Assembly: GCA_019722365.1 (NCBI GenBank)
Contig: JADFUC010002315.1
Coordinates: forward strand, 1-64,000
Direction: 5' to 3'
From: Lithospermum erythrorhizon
Lineage: Eukaryota > Streptophyta > Magnoliopsida > Boraginales > Boraginaceae
Length of the DNA stretch: 64,000 bases
Part shown: positions 21,665 to 33,870 of the stretch, one piece after another
How positions within the stretch are numbered: position 1 is the first letter of the stretch
How the letters are laid out: each line of letters opens with the position of its first letter
The notes under the pieces: generated by a model
What the model was told of the DNA's origin: nothing
The model's input: only the letters and a program-made list of their open reading frames with translations
The model's database searches: none
Program-made: the position numbers and the translations under genes

Positions 21665-24225
21665 CGTAATAGCCCTGCTACGAAAAAAAAAAAATTCTAA
21701 ATTTTTCGGTCGGCGCGGACCCTGATATAATTAATTTCGGCGATAATATTATTTCAGAAAAATTTTCGCCGAATTACATTTATAATCTAGTCAAGGCTTA
21801 AGCGTGGAAGAATTTTTATCTTTGAAATCGGTTCGTGGAGATTTAGGGCACGATAAGCGGAGAATTAACCGAACCGAACGACTCGAGAAGTTAAAATATC
21901 TTGGCACGCTTATCTTCCACATCATCACAACACTTTCATCATCTTCATTTTTTTGTTTTGGCCGAATTTATCCCTCCCCTTAAAAAAATTTCATTTTTTC
22001 CATTTCTCTTCGATTGTCGCCAAACTCAAGATCGGCCAGAATATCTTTTCTCCCAATCATCCTCTTCGAAAGGCGTAAGAAATTCTCAAGCCTTCGAGAT
22101 ATTTCTTGGGTTTTTAACATAGTTGGACTTTTAGTTGACTTTTTCCATAATTGAATTTTATGATAAATTTTAGTCGGTTACGGGTTCCGCGACGTATATG
22201 TTGATTTAATTGATTTTAGATCGCTTCGAGGACGCATGGTCGAAGTTGACTTTTTAGGTTTTCGGGTTGAATTCATGGATATTTTTGTAAGACTTTAAAA
22301 TGCGTAGAGGTTATATCGGGGACCTTATTATAGTCAAGGCGATGTTCAATCGGGTGATTTAAAAATTGATTAAAAGGATTACTGAAAAGTGTTAATTCCA
22401 CTAAGTATAATCGATATTTCTAGTATGTCATAATTACGACCCGGCCGACAATTAAAATGACTGGCAATTCAGACGGTCGAGAAAGTGATAAGATGGAATT
22501 TAGCGGGAATCAACTGGGTCAGGTCCGACGGGATTATACTGACAGTTTATCCGTCATGTTAGACCGTTGTAGATGCTTCCCCAAGCAGTCGTTATGTATC
22601 TTCTAGAACGCCGGTATAGTAGGTCTTGATTATAATTTCGCGTTGCTTAGGCGTTGATCGCGAAAAGTGCTTACCTTGATTGTCTTTCGGTTGCTCATGT
22701 ATTAATGTAGTGAGTACTCATTCACCTGGTGTTACTTTACGTACTTTACCTTGATTTTTGATATACATGTTATCAGGTTATGATTATGAGAATGATATAC
22801 ACGTAATCGCTGTGTTACGTGATCGCTTCGTGGCATCAAAGCATTATTGGAGGCAATGCCTGAACTCCCAACTTATATTTCAATTCCGTACTGACGGCAT
22901 CAAGTTATATTATGTGGCCTTGTCGCACTATCGTACGCTTCGCGGGCCCTTGTCGGCGCTTGATACGTTGCGGCCTTGTCGGCAATCGCGATTGACGCAT
23001 TTATCATGATGTTTTAACCGCGTGTCAGAATACTGCTGGGAGTGTAGTAGCTGTTCGCTACGCATGAAGTTCGAGGCTCAGTATCAAGGTCTCTACGCCG
23101 GGATTATCAGGATTAGCGACCACAGGATACGACAATTATCGGCCTTATACTCAAGTTGTATAAGCGCGGCGCGCTCTTTATACTTATCGTAGATAAGCGG
23201 TGCGCCTTATAATGTTGCATAAGCGCCGCGTGCCTTATACCGCTGCGGTATAAGCGCGCGCGTTTCCACCGCTGCGGTATAAGTGCCGTGCCTTATACCG
23301 CGGTATAAGCGCGCGCCTTATACCGCGGCATAAGCGCGCGTGCCTTATACTTCCTAGTGTATAAGAGCGTGCGCCAGATTCTAGTGTATGAGCGTGTTTT
23401 GCCTTATACTACGGTAGTTTGCTAGCGATGTCATTAGTTCATTCGCAGTGTATCTATTCTGAGCATTAGCGCATTGGAGGTCGATATCGGGCGGGGTTAC
23501 GGTAGAGCAGAAGGCCTGATGCTGGGGAAGCTTAATGTTTGTGCCCTCGATGTCTTTCTAGAATCAGGTGTTTATCAAAACCTCTACGATATCTCTCAAG
23601 CAGACATGTGATGGCACTTTCTTTGGGATTACGATATGTATCCGATTAGATAGTCCCGATATATGTGAGGCTTATTCACGTGCGGCTATATTTACCGGCC
23701 TGCTCCTGCATGCAGCTCCCACCCCCGCGTTTCCTTCACTAAGCTCGCTACACCCCTTTCGTGACATCGGGGCGGCATTTACTAAGCGCTGTGCCGACAG
23801 CGGCTGAGCCAAGAGGCTGCTTGAGAGTTTTCCGAGTGGCGTGAGCATCGGGTATGCAGGATCCTCACCGATTTTGACGCTGTCAATCGCTTTGATCGTT
23901 GTATTTCCTTTTGAAACTTTTTAGCCTTGTCGGCCGTTGTCAGTTTTTGTGGCCCGGATACGCATGTAATTATCTTTTGTACTTTGCCGGCATTACTTTA
24001 TTTTGGGATATGCTGCGTATATATTTATGTCAATGCTTCGATATCACCATGGATTATAAATTTTAAAACTATTTTGATTTGGGAAACTTAATCAAGCGAT
24101 CACATTTTGGATGAAAAGACCAGGTTTTTAAACTGAAATGCCCATCGGGTTTGGGCGACTCGTGTTCGGATTGTAATGACTCTCACCTCAGAAGTGTAAA
24201 TGACCTGGGCGGTCAAATGTTACGT
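21665..24225 (+). mobile_element. Solo LTR, family 1, within gag
   Basis: 2.56 kb. Starts CGTAATAGCCCTGCTACG and a run of A, as at 57,257 (TGTAATAACAGTTACG and a run of A) and 63,298. It ends near GGGCGGTCAAATGTTACGT. The order of landmarks is the same as in 57,257-59,833. The flanks AACCT (21,660-21,664) and AACCA (24,226-24,230) could be a decayed 5-bp target duplication. No PBS or coding region is attached, so it is a solo LTR. Gag text resumes after it. Confidence 0.8.
23150..23420 (+). repeat. GC-rich palindromic minisatellite in LTR
   Basis: About nine units of roughly 27-30 bp built on GCGCGCCTTATACCGCGGTA and TATAAGCGCG. One unit contains the perfect 18-bp palindrome CTTATACCGCGGTATAAG at 23,292-23,309. 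The homologous repeat at 58,800-58,990 is less GC-rich. It sits in the middle of the LTR, likely in U3. Confidence 0.8.
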
Positions 24226-24806
24226 AACCACCCAACACCCAAAATGAGTTATCTAAACCTGCCATTCAATATATCAAGTTGTAAGAGGCGAAACTTCTTT
24301 TCCGAGGTATTCACTTAAAGCGAGGGTCGAAGGAAAGAGCACGAACTACGTAAGAAATCGCCAAGAAGGAGTCGAAGCTTGGGACCGCCTCCAAAGGCCT
24401 GGGTGGAGGGTGAAACTTTCGTACATCGTGGGGCAAGATCCTTGGGAAGGCAGGACGGCAAGGCCACAGAAATTCCGTAGAGCTGCCAGATACACCCTCG
24501 CGGTACCGCGAAAGATCTACGCCCCAATCGCGATAAAGGAGACTTCCAAACCCCACAAAAATAAAAATCCCTCCGCCAATTGAGAGGGATGAGAAGAAGT
24601 ATTGTGATTACCACAAGGATCATGGCCACGACACCGACGAGTGTCGACTGTTGAAAGAAGAGATCGAAAAATTAATCCGCCGAGGGCAACTGAGGGAGTT
24701 TGTGAAAAGAGACCATGGGAGCCCCTCGCGGCAAAGAGAAAGGACGCCTCCTCGGCGTGATGTCCGTGTTAATAAAGATCGGCAAGGAAACCCCCTCGGC
24801 ATGTAG
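24226..24806 (+). pseudogene. Retand-like gag C-terminus, zinc knuckle
   Basis: Continuation of gag after the solo LTR. The frame covering 24,594-24,806 has no stop until TAG at 24,804. It contains '[15 protein letters not shown]' (24,600-24,644), followed by '[15 protein letters not shown]' and 'REFVK'. This Cys/His box plus basic helix is typical at the gag C-terminus of Tat/Retand elements ('CxYHxxxGHxTxEC...L...IExLIxxGxLxEFV') and would bind genomic RNA. Upstream (24,300-24,590) the text is compatible with gag but out of frame. Confidence 0.8.
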
Positions 24807-24879
24807 CGGTAGACACACTATTTCTTCTCAGTATACCGAGCGCGGCGACACCCTAACTAGAAAGAAGCATGCGGCGAGT

Positions 24880-25617
24880 CCGTGATACGCGGCTCCTATT
24901 ACAACTATAGAGAGAGCCACTACCTTCGGAAATCGAGCTCGTGGGATTGGAACTCCAACATGACGCATCCTCCGTCATTACTCCCATCATCGCTAACTTT
25001 GTGGTGGCCTCCTGAATGTTGGTCGACATGTGGAGTTCAAATGGACATCCTCTACATTTTACAAGCATACGACGTCGAGACTCCTCATAAACACTTAAAA
25101 CCGCATTCACACCCCCTCACCGGGTTCACCATTCCGCAAAATTCCTCACCGGGATAGCGGAATTGGACTTTACAATTGGCGAAGCTCCCTAATGACTAAT
25201 AAAGTGCCTTTTACGGTCGTAGACATTCCGGACCCTTCATACAATTGACCTACGAGGCCTCTTCTCAAAGCTCTTAGAGTGTTAGTCTCCCTCTCCATCT
25301 AAAAAAATGAAGTTCCCCTACAAGTGGGAGGAGCGGGGAAGCCCGAGACCGTAAAAAGCGAGTCAGGCTATCGCCTTTCTATACCGGTGCGCTCTCTCTT
25401 AACATGTACCTCCTCAACGTAGTTAACTGTGGATGCCCATACCCCTATTTTGAGGGTTCAAGAAAGCTTGCAGCTGTCTATAACCACATGAGGAGCTAGA
25501 GTCAATTCCATTTCATGATGAACAGAATTCCAAGACTTTCAGAATAGGCAAGAAACTCCTTCCTACTCCAACAAGGAGCTTATACAACCGGTTGCAAAGA
25601 CGGTGAGATCTTCTGCA
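24880..25617 (+). pseudogene. Retand-like aspartic protease and linker
   Basis: Aspartic protease that would cleave the polyprotein. Fragments in order: a 'SSVITPIIANFVV' stretch near 24,970, 'MLVDMWSSNG' near 25,020 (family motif 'LVDxGSSxD'; the catalytic Asp is kept but the following Gly is replaced), 'FTIGEAP' near 25,170, and 'KMKFPYKWEE' near 25,305 (family 'LKMKFPTxxG'). The linker to RT (25,500-25,617) resembles 'KTFRIGKKL' and 'L...RRDL'. Several frameshifts. The family 1 LTR then splits it from RT. Confidence 0.7.
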
Positions 25618-28146
25618 TGTATCCATCTCCCGTGCCTGCCGCCCGAGGCGGTAGAAATATTAAAACTGAAACACCAATCACCAAACCGATGCAGACTCAA
25701 GTAAAAACTACATAAGTTTCATCCAAATATTTGATTTCCATTAATATTCTCAAAATAAACAAGCTAAATTTACAATCCATCAGTGATATCTATCCAACCA
25801 ATCCATATATATATACAAGATGTCCTAAAAGACAAGAATGCCGGCAAGGCTAACCCAGAGTAAAGATCGTACTCAAAATACAAATGACAACCCACGACAA
25901 GGCTAAAGTTTGAAAATAAAAGTACAACAATCAAAAAACAGCTTGACAACACATCAAATGATCATGAGGATCCTCACCATCTCGATGCCACCAAGCCACT
26001 GGATCAAACTCTCCAACAAATTCTCTTCGGATCAACTAGCCATATGTCAACCTCGCACAATTAAATGCCGCCTAAAGCTTAAAAGGGTGTAAACCGCTAA
26101 GCTAAGGAAAACTTAACATGTGGGGGTGAACTTACCATACGGAACGAGACGTATAATATTATAATAGCCCAACATGAATAAACTACGATATATATATATA
26201 TATATATATCCGTGGACTACCTAATAAAGTCATACAATAAGATTCCAAAGAAGGTCTCGTGCATAACGTGCAGTTAAGACATAATAGAAGGTCTCAATAA
26301 GGCACACAAAACAACGTGTAATAAAATCATGTATTACCCTAATGACTATAACTCTAGTCAATACCTTCTATCTCCCATATCTCCGCTAAATATACCACAC
26401 TCTAACGCCAAGATATACTCAACTGCCTACCCGCAGAATGGATCAATCGCACAACCACCGTGATTTATGCCCGTAGTATAAGGCCAACATCAACAATGCC
26501 CATAGCAAAGTTGACACAGATTCCATCGCACTTATACCGTGTTGTGCACACCAACAATGCACATAAGAAAGTGATAATAGATCTCCCCACTGCACTTATA
26601 CCCGAAGTATAAGGCCAATACCAACAATGCACATACAAAGTTGATAATAGATCTCACACCGCATTCTATACCGAAGATAAGGCCAATAACGCCACATATC
26701 CCTAGCTGAAGCGAGTCACTCTAACCCTTAATCATCCCAACATGTTCAAACTCCATACTCAAGTCACCTCAAAGTCATACATAACTCCAACCAACACCTC
26801 CAATAACCAACTACTCTACTCCCAAACAATATCCCACGCATCACGCTAAAACATCTCACAATCATAAATCACTCACAACCGACAAGGTCACAGAAATACA
26901 TAAGCGCCGACAAGGCCATTTAAATACAACAAGGTCGACAAAGTGCCACGTAAATCGAAATATAAGTCGGGAATTCAAGCTATTACTTACCTCAAGCACC
27001 TTCAACGCCGCCAGAATATAATCACATAACAAGAAACATGGCTCACACAAATGAATCACGATAATCGTGACAACCATTACATGTGGTTGGTCATTCTCAC
27101 GCACTCATAACACAACGATACGTATATCATTTCACATAATCATACCATAATAACACGCTCACACAATTTAAAAAGTAGTACGTAAAGTAACAACCGTGAG
27201 ATAAGTACTCACCTCTGCTAGCTACCACAAAAACCTTCGCGAACACAATCACAGAATCGCCTCTTTCCACGATCAACGCCAACAAACACCTTAAAGTATA
27301 ATCAAGACCTACTACTATACTAAGGCTTCTAGAAAACACACTACCAACTCTTAAAGGAACTATTTCTAAATAGTCTAAAATGACGTATAAAAACAACTAA
27401 TTTATAATCCCGCCGGACACAACCCAATTGATTCCTCGCTAGAATTCCACCTTATCACTTTAATCGGACTTTTCCAACCCACCCCTTTAATCAATTTTAA
27501 ATCACAATTTTAACCTCACAATAGCTATAATAAGGTCCCAATTAAACTTCCTACACATTTAAAGTCTTAGAAAATATTAACCAAGAGTCAACTAAAAACC
27601 TAAAAAGTCAATCGGCCCATAACATCCTCCAACAACCTCTAAATCATGAATTCATCACTTATATACATCATATAGAAATCTATAACAGTTAGAATCATCA
27701 TATAAATTGAAATATGTAAAAGTCAACTCAAAAGTCAAATTTCAAAAAAATCAGCCTAAAAACTCTATTTTTCTTATCTCAAAATCAGAAAGATGTTGGG
27801 AAGCCTTAACAATCAACTCGAGGATCTTTATATGCAACAAAGCGAAGCAAACGGGAAAGAGAAAAATTTTGGCTTCCCATTGTGGTCTCGGCCGAACAAA
27901 GGTGAAGAGGGAGATATTTGTTTGATTTTGTAGTGAATAGTGAATGAGGGCTCTTACTTAACACTTGTCTTGAAAAATCCAGGAGTTTGTTCGAATCAAC
28001 CTAACGAGTTATCGGACCTAATTTAACCATTCTTAACTTAACCCTAATTATCCCCTACTACTATTATTAAATTTAACGTGATTCTGCTCAAATAAATTTT
28101 ACTCTAATTATCATATTATCGAAATTAACCGGAACGGGTTATTACA
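25618..28146 (-). mobile_element. Solo LTR, family 1, minus, between PR and RT
   Basis: 2.53 kb. Reverse complement of the family 1 LTR. CACCAAACCGA near 25,680, GACAAGGCTAAAGTTT near 25,898 and AGCTTGACAACACATCAAAT near 25,941 correspond to positions 59,760, 59,540 and 59,500 read on the other strand. It ends GGAACGGGTTATTACA at 28,146. No PBS or internal region. A (TA)n run lies at 26,191-26,209, and minisatellite units at 26,455-26,690 and 26,878-26,960. Confidence 0.8.
26455..26690 (-). repeat. ~65-bp tandem repeat in LTR
   Basis: Three to four degenerate units sharing ACTGCACTTATACCCGAAGT and AAGGCCAA.ATC/ACC.CAACAATGC text. It is the counterpart of 10,393-10,683. Confidence 0.65.
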
Positions 28147-28149
28147 TGG

Positions 28150-29040
28150 GGGTCCGAGGATATGCTGTGGGCGGATAAAAGTCTCTTCATCATTTGCACG
28201 TGGACCCTTCTTTTAGGCCTATCAAACAGAAAAAGAGAAATTTTTCAGACGAAAAGAACCTTGCCATACAAAGAGAGGTCGAGAATTATGGTGAGAAGAT
28301 CCTGCAGCTTCAGTTCTCTGAATGGATAGCCAATGTGGTCATGGTGAAAAAATCCAACAATAAATGGAGAATGTGCACTGATTTCACCAATTTAAACAAA
28401 GATGCCCGAAAAGATATTATCCTCATTTCGTTCAGGAAGCTGTCGGGTCGACGGGAAATGCCGAGACATGAGGCTGACTTCCCCGAACGCCTCAGGGTAC
28501 CATCAAGTATTCTGCTATGACGACGACTCAAGAAATTTTCATAACGGAGTACGACCTTTACCGGCAGGTAACGCTTGCTCAAGCACGCAGGAAACTACAA
28601 AAGAACGGTGAATCGATTATTTAAAGAACGATCGGGAGTAAACATGGAGATATGTCGATGACATGCTTGTAAAGAGCTCTAAGGTGCGTATCACTAAGAA
28701 TTTGGAAGAAACCGTGGATATATTAAAATCGCCACGCCATGGATAAATCCGAAAGTTGTTCCTTTGGTGTTACTTCGGGAAAGTTCCTTGGTTTCATGAT
28801 AACTGACGAGGGAATCGGGAGGCCCAATCCCTACTGCACCCAGGCAATCCTGAACATGACACCTCCCACCTTTTACAAAGAGGTCCAAAAGATAATGGGT
28901 TGTCTCAAGGCATCGGTAGATCTGTCTCAAAGTCAGCGACCGAATCGCCATTTTTCTCAGAAAAACTCGGCAGCCTCCAAAGTTAACTTTTCCTCGGGAC
29001 GGTATGTGAAAGAGTCAAGAGTTAAAGGATTATCCGGGAT
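28150..29040 (+). pseudogene. Retand-like reverse transcriptase
   Basis: RT copying element RNA to DNA. 28,194-28,430 reads 'HVDPSFRPIKQKKRNFSDEK', then 'EWIANVVMVKKSNNKWRMC' and 'TDFTNLNKDA', matching the Tat motifs 'LxVDPxxxPVxQKxRxFxxE' and 'WLANVVxVKKxNGKWRMC'. The catalytic box is intact: TATGTCGATGAC at 28,651-28,662 encodes YVDD, followed by 'MLVKS'. Near 28,757 'CSFGVTSGKFLGFM' is conserved. About three frameshifts separate these blocks, so no full protein could be made. Confidence 0.85.
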
Positions 29041-29836
29041 CCTCAAAGTTAGTTACAAGGCCTCGAGGGAGTCAAGAACTTCAATTATACCTCAAGTAGC
29101 TTCCGGGAGCGGTAGCCAGGTCCTAGTCGTGAAAGGCCAGTTAGGTATTCAAAGGCCTATTTACTATGCTGAGTCACGCCCCTATGGGCTAGGAGTCATA
29201 CCCCTTAATCGACAAATTTGTGTTTGCTATTGTCATCACCGTAAGAAATCTTAAAGCATATTTTGAATCGCATCCCATCAAGGTAATGACGGATCAACCC
29301 ATTAAGAGGATCATGTCCAACCCCTAGCCGGCCTAGAGGTTAACCACTGGGGCTGGGAAGCTCAAGTCGGCTATTCCGAGAACTAGCATAAAGTGCACAT
29401 GCTTTGGCCACTCGCTAGGAATAAACTCGCTGATCCCGAGGAAATCCTCGCACTCAAAAGGAAAAAGTGACGAAGTCCCTAGATGGAAATTACATGTGAT
29501 GGATCGAGCAACGGCGGATCCCATAGAATTTATCGGCACCCCGAAGGCGAGGTATTCGAATACGCCCTTCGGTTCTCTTTTAAAGCTACCAACAATGAAG
29601 CCGAAGAGGCCATGGTCACGGGACTAGATAGCACAAGCACTCAAGATTCAACGACTGTTGGTTCGAGGTGATTCAAAACTAGTAATCGAACATATTATGG
29701 AGATCAGAAAGAGCGACACTCACCAGTCATCATGCCACAGTGGGTTCAAATACATCTCGCCTCGAACACATACCCGTGTCACAAATGAACATGACCACCG
29801 CCTCCCGATTGGCTACTACATATTTTTTGAGGACTT
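29041..29836 (+). pseudogene. Retand-like RNase H domains
   Basis: Two parts. 29,100-29,300 reads 'QVLVVKGQLGIQRPIYY' and 'SHPIKVMTDQP'-like text, the gypsy RT-associated RNase H. 29,483-29,800 reads 'EITCDGSSNGG', 'EVFEYALRFSFKATNNEAEE', then 'VRGDSKLVIEHI', matching the additional archaeal-like RNase H (aRH) seen in Tat elements ('FVDGASN', 'LRFxFxATNNEAEYEA', 'SDSQLVV'). The aRH domain is a hallmark of Tat lineage. Broken by frameshifts and cut by the LTR at 29,837. Confidence 0.8.
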
Positions 29837-32043
29837 TGTGGCACCCGCCTCCCAGCGTCGCACGCCTCCCTGAGGTTAGAATTGTCCCAGATCTCGACAC
29901 CGCCACCAATCGATGGATGACTCAAATTTAAAAGACACCTGTCTTGAAACAACTCAATAAAACAATATACAACGGACAAGAACAGTTTTTAAGAAAAAGA
30001 ATCCATCGTGGTATTCCTAACCACAGAATAGCAACCAACATACAACATATCTCCCAAGTACCAAAAATCAACATACAACAGCCAGAAATCCCAAAACAAC
30101 AACTATATAGACAACCGAACTACAATCCAAACAAAATAATGACCGCGAGGATCAATCACACCACGCTTTCACCTAAGCTCTAAATCACAATCACCCTAAC
30201 AAGCTCCTGAGACGAACAACACCACCTATCAACCTAGCAATGAAATTGTCGCTTCCATAACGAATAGCGTAAGTCATGAAGTTTTAAAGCGAATATATAT
30301 CTCAAAGTTAATGAAATTAACTCAATCACGCATGTTGCACTCAAAGTAGAGATATCGCATATTTGTAGATGTAGTACATAATATTATTCAATTTAAGGTC
30401 TTAATACGAAATTACAAGTACTTTCATTATCATTTACGTATGCTCATAAATTGCCACTAGCATAATAACATTCCAAGACGGCGAATCAACAATAACATAC
30501 GCATATTTCAAGAAAGACTCCTAATAACACGCAACAATCACTGACTTTTACTCTATCAACTGACAATGACGACATCACACAACTCAACAACTAATCAACT
30601 CAGCAACACAATCAACTCAACAACTTTATCAACTCAACAACTCAACAACTCAACAACTCAATATAAATCCGGATTTCTACAACTAATGCGCATATAATCA
30701 ACCTCAACCCTCGTTAGGAGAAACTTTACGCCTGGCCGACATGTTTTCATCACCGAATCGTAACGAGGTACGAAGCAAAAACACCGCACTTATACCGAGG
30801 TATAAGGCAAATACCGGATAATACAACTCAACATACATCATCAACTCATATACAACTCTTCCTAATACGACTCAACATCACCTCAAACACCTTATACGAC
30901 TCATGAGACCACAAACACAACCCAACAACTCAACCCACAATTCATATTCAACATATAATTTAACACAAAATCATATACATACACATATCCGTAATCAAGT
31001 AGCTAATCAACACCCGTGAGATAAATACTCACATTGGCTAGCAAATACAACGCCTCGCCTAATTAGTCCACGTGCACTCTTCCCACGCTCAACGCCTAAT
31101 CAAAACACCGAGATATAATACTACTACTTACTACCATATTAATAACTCTATTTAGTTATCTGTCCAACTTAACAACTGTTTTAGTTACCAATTATAACTT
31201 AAGGTGAAAGATTACTACGCGAAGTTAAACAGCCTCATTGTACCCATAAAATTCGGTATCACATTTCCCCAACCCACCGGCCATCACTCCCCTCCAAACA
31301 CTAACACTTTGAACAACTCAAATTCAACCCAAAATCGACTTTTCTAAACCAATATATCCATCATTAACCACCTAAATTCCAAAAAATCTCAAATACTACT
31401 CACTTAACGCTAAACTAAAAATTACATAATCTCTACCAACCACACAAAAGTCACAACCCATACTCCAAAACATCTCCATCAAAGTCCATTAACATACTAA
31501 ACTAAAATTTGATTTGGGAAAAGTCAACCTAAGGTCAACTATAAACTTCCACACACATATCAACCACTAAAATAACCATAATCACTCCTACCACAATATC
31601 CAAGCTTAGATGTAACATTCCTACCATTTTAAAGTCTTAAAATCCCAAATCACAACAGTCAACAAAAGTCAAACTTATAACAATAGTCAACTATAGCTCA
31701 AAATGCCAAGATTTGAGATAAAAATCATACCTTAGATGATCGAGAGATGAATAATAAGATTATGGAGTGAATTGCAACGAGATTCCACCAAGAAAATTGA
31801 AAAAATCAAGGGGAAAGAGAGTGTTCCGCCTCAGAGAGTGGCAAGAGATGGTTAGGTGATTTGGATAATGATGAAATGATTAGGTGGAGGTAGGTGGGAG
31901 ATATTTCTAGATTAAATAAGTAGCGTCTAGTTTGGTTTTTCGTCTAGTTTCTCTGCCTCGCTAAATAACACAACTCGAACATAAACTTAACTTCTAACCC
32001 CAACTAATATTATAATAATGCATATATGAAACGGGTTATTACA
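29837..32043 (-). mobile_element. Solo LTR, family 2, minus, between RH and INT
   Basis: 2.2 kb. Reverse complement of the LTR at 4,063-6,235. It opens TGTGGCACCCGCC, corresponding to GGGCGGTCACA at 6,225-6,235, and ends TATGAAACGGGTTATTACA. No internal sequence. It lies exactly between the RNase H and integrase of the host element. It contains a CAACTCAACAACTCAACAAC run at 30,590-30,665 and CACCGCACTTATACCGAGGT near 30,782. Confidence 0.8.
30560..30665 (-). repeat. Low-complexity CAACTCAACAACTC repeat
   Basis: About eight tandem copies of a 9-14-bp CAACTCAAC word within the family 2 LTR. It is the positional counterpart of 5,395-5,510 but has drifted to a simpler unit. Confidence 0.7.
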
Positions 32044-33330
32044 CATCACCAAAAAGTCCATACAGTCCGAGCATCCTATCCATATGGAGTGTAATACCCT
32101 CCTAGTCTCGGGAAGAGGTACCGGATTTGGTGAGCCCGATAGCTCGGTACACGCCAAACGGAGAACTTCCTGAGATGATAAGCCAAGAAAGTAGTCATTT
32201 AGTTGCTAAAGTTCCAAATGATACAAGATGAGTTGCATAAGCGCCCACCTTGGCCTACTCCTTTTTGGCGCCTCTCGAGGCCATCATAGATCTGACCAGA
32301 CGAGGTACATGTAGAACACGCATGACATCATGCAAAGGGCATTCCACGGCCCGGAAAATTACTAGGCGGTACTATTGGCCCACTATCATGAAAGATGCAA
32401 TGGAGTATGTAAAGAAGTGATCTATGTCGAAAATGCGCCGCCTCGACATCCTCAGAACAAATGTCCCATGTCAAGGTCCAATACCTTTCGCTACGCTAGG
32501 CATAGATCTCGTCACAATTTGTTAAGCCACCAAATAAGTATAAAGATGCTTTTGCCCGGTGGTCTAATTTAGTGGGTCGAAGCAAAGACCTCTTAGGACA
32601 ATTACGGTCAAGCCGTTTGCAGGAGTTTATATGGAAAACATTATTACTCTATACGGGTTCCCAAGATCTGGGCCTCCGACACAACGGGCCACAATTCGAT
32701 TTCAGGTTATCATGAAATGTGTACTTGATTAGGAATCGAGCACCGATTTGCCATCGTGTGTTATCCCCTAATATAATGACGTGTGGAGGTCATGAACCCG
32801 AACTATATTTATGGGAATTACAGCACCCTCAAACAAAGGCCAATGCATTAATGTATTCAGACAGTGTCTCTACGGTCCTACCGAACGACACCCTCTAACT
32901 CAACAAAGCGAAACCCTTCCGATATGGTATAATGGATCTAAGGTCAAGGTTGAGGTTTTTCGCTAATACAAGGCGTATTGGCTATAAGGGAAAGACAAAA
33001 AGACAAGCCGCTAGTGGAAAATCTTGACCGGTCGATGAAAGTTAACGTGATCAAGAATCCCGATTCGGATGTATGAGCATAAGCAAGCGATGTCCCGATT
33101 TTACAATCGAAGGGTTAAGAACAGGCAATTTAACAAAGGAGACCTGCACAGGGTGTTACAAAAGCGAGTCACCCAAGACCAATAAACTCAATCCTAAGTG
33201 GGAAGCACTTTATTGTGATTAAGGTAGCCAGACTAGAACCTACGAGCCGAGGTTCTCGTGAGCCACCCCTCATCACACCTCGGGTATGGAAATTACCTCA
33301 AGAAGTATTTTGTCTAGAGTACTCGTTTGT
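32044..33330 (+). pseudogene. Retand-like integrase
   Basis: Integrase of the host element, continuing after the family 2 LTR. Near 32,340-32,410 it reads 'ARKITRRYYWP' and 'IMKDAMEYVKK', the zinc-binding N-terminal region ('GRxLARKITRxGYYWPTMMKDAxxYVKxCDxCQ'). Near 32,470-32,520 'IPFATLGIDLV' marks the start of the catalytic core. Near 32,680 'LRHNGPQFD' matches the 'SDNGxQFD' motif. Near 33,260-33,310 'PRVWKLPQEVF' approximates the C-terminal 'RPWNxxxLKKYF'. The second Cys of the zinc finger is lost to frame breaks. Confidence 0.75.
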
Positions 33331-33424
33331 AATATCTAGGGAATAATCCCCGACATCCCAAGAGATCCCAACTTTTGTAATATCATTTGGGATACTGCAC
33401 ACACCATTTCCTCGCCTTTACCTA

Positions 33425-33870
33425 AGAAGCATCTTATAAAAAATGACCTTGTCATTCTGACACTAAATAATTTCAACTATTTCCTCTCGCATCACGAGGA
33501 AGATCTTTTTATAAAAAACGACCTTCTCATTCGGATAATTAAATAGTTTCAACTATTTCCCCTCATTTCGCATTTAGAAAGATCTTATAAAAAATGACCT
33601 TGTTACGCATTTAATTAAATAGTTTTAACTATTTCCCCTTGCTTCGCATTTAGGAAGATCTTATAAAAAATGATCTTGTCATTTAAGATTAATTAAATAG
33701 TTTTTCAACTATTTCCCCTCAGCTCTCGTATCGATTAAGATCTTATAAAATGACCTTGTCATTTAAGATTAATTAAATGTTTTCAACTATTTCCCTCGTC
33801 TTAGGAAGTCTTATAAAAATGACCTTGTCATTAATGATTAATTAAATAGTTCAAACTATTCCCTCGCCGA
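33425..33870 (+). repeat. ~75-bp tandem array after integrase
   Basis: Six units. Anchors of the shared GATCTTATAAAAAATGACCT word fall at 33,431, 33,502, 33,581, 33,657, 33,739 and 33,807 (spacings 71, 79, 76, 82 and 68 bp). Each unit continues TTGTCATTTAAGATTAATTA, then AAATAGTTTCAACTATTTCC and a TTCGCATTTAGGAA segment. It lies between the integrase end and the antisense ORF, the place where Retand-type elements carry an amplified tandem repeat. The opposite-strand sister element at 53,880-54,450 lacks it. Confidence 0.9.

Noticed and set aside
21678..21690. A-run as a LINE or processed pseudogene tail
   Set aside because: The same A-run occurs near the start of the family 1 LTRs at 57,257 and 63,298.
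23150..23420. CRISPR-like regular repeats
   Set aside because: Units are contiguous, self-complementary and variable, with no unique spacers. The location is inside an LTR of a plant element.
26191..26209. (TA)n run as a regulatory element
   Set aside because: It is a simple microsatellite inside an LTR with no surrounding promoter features.
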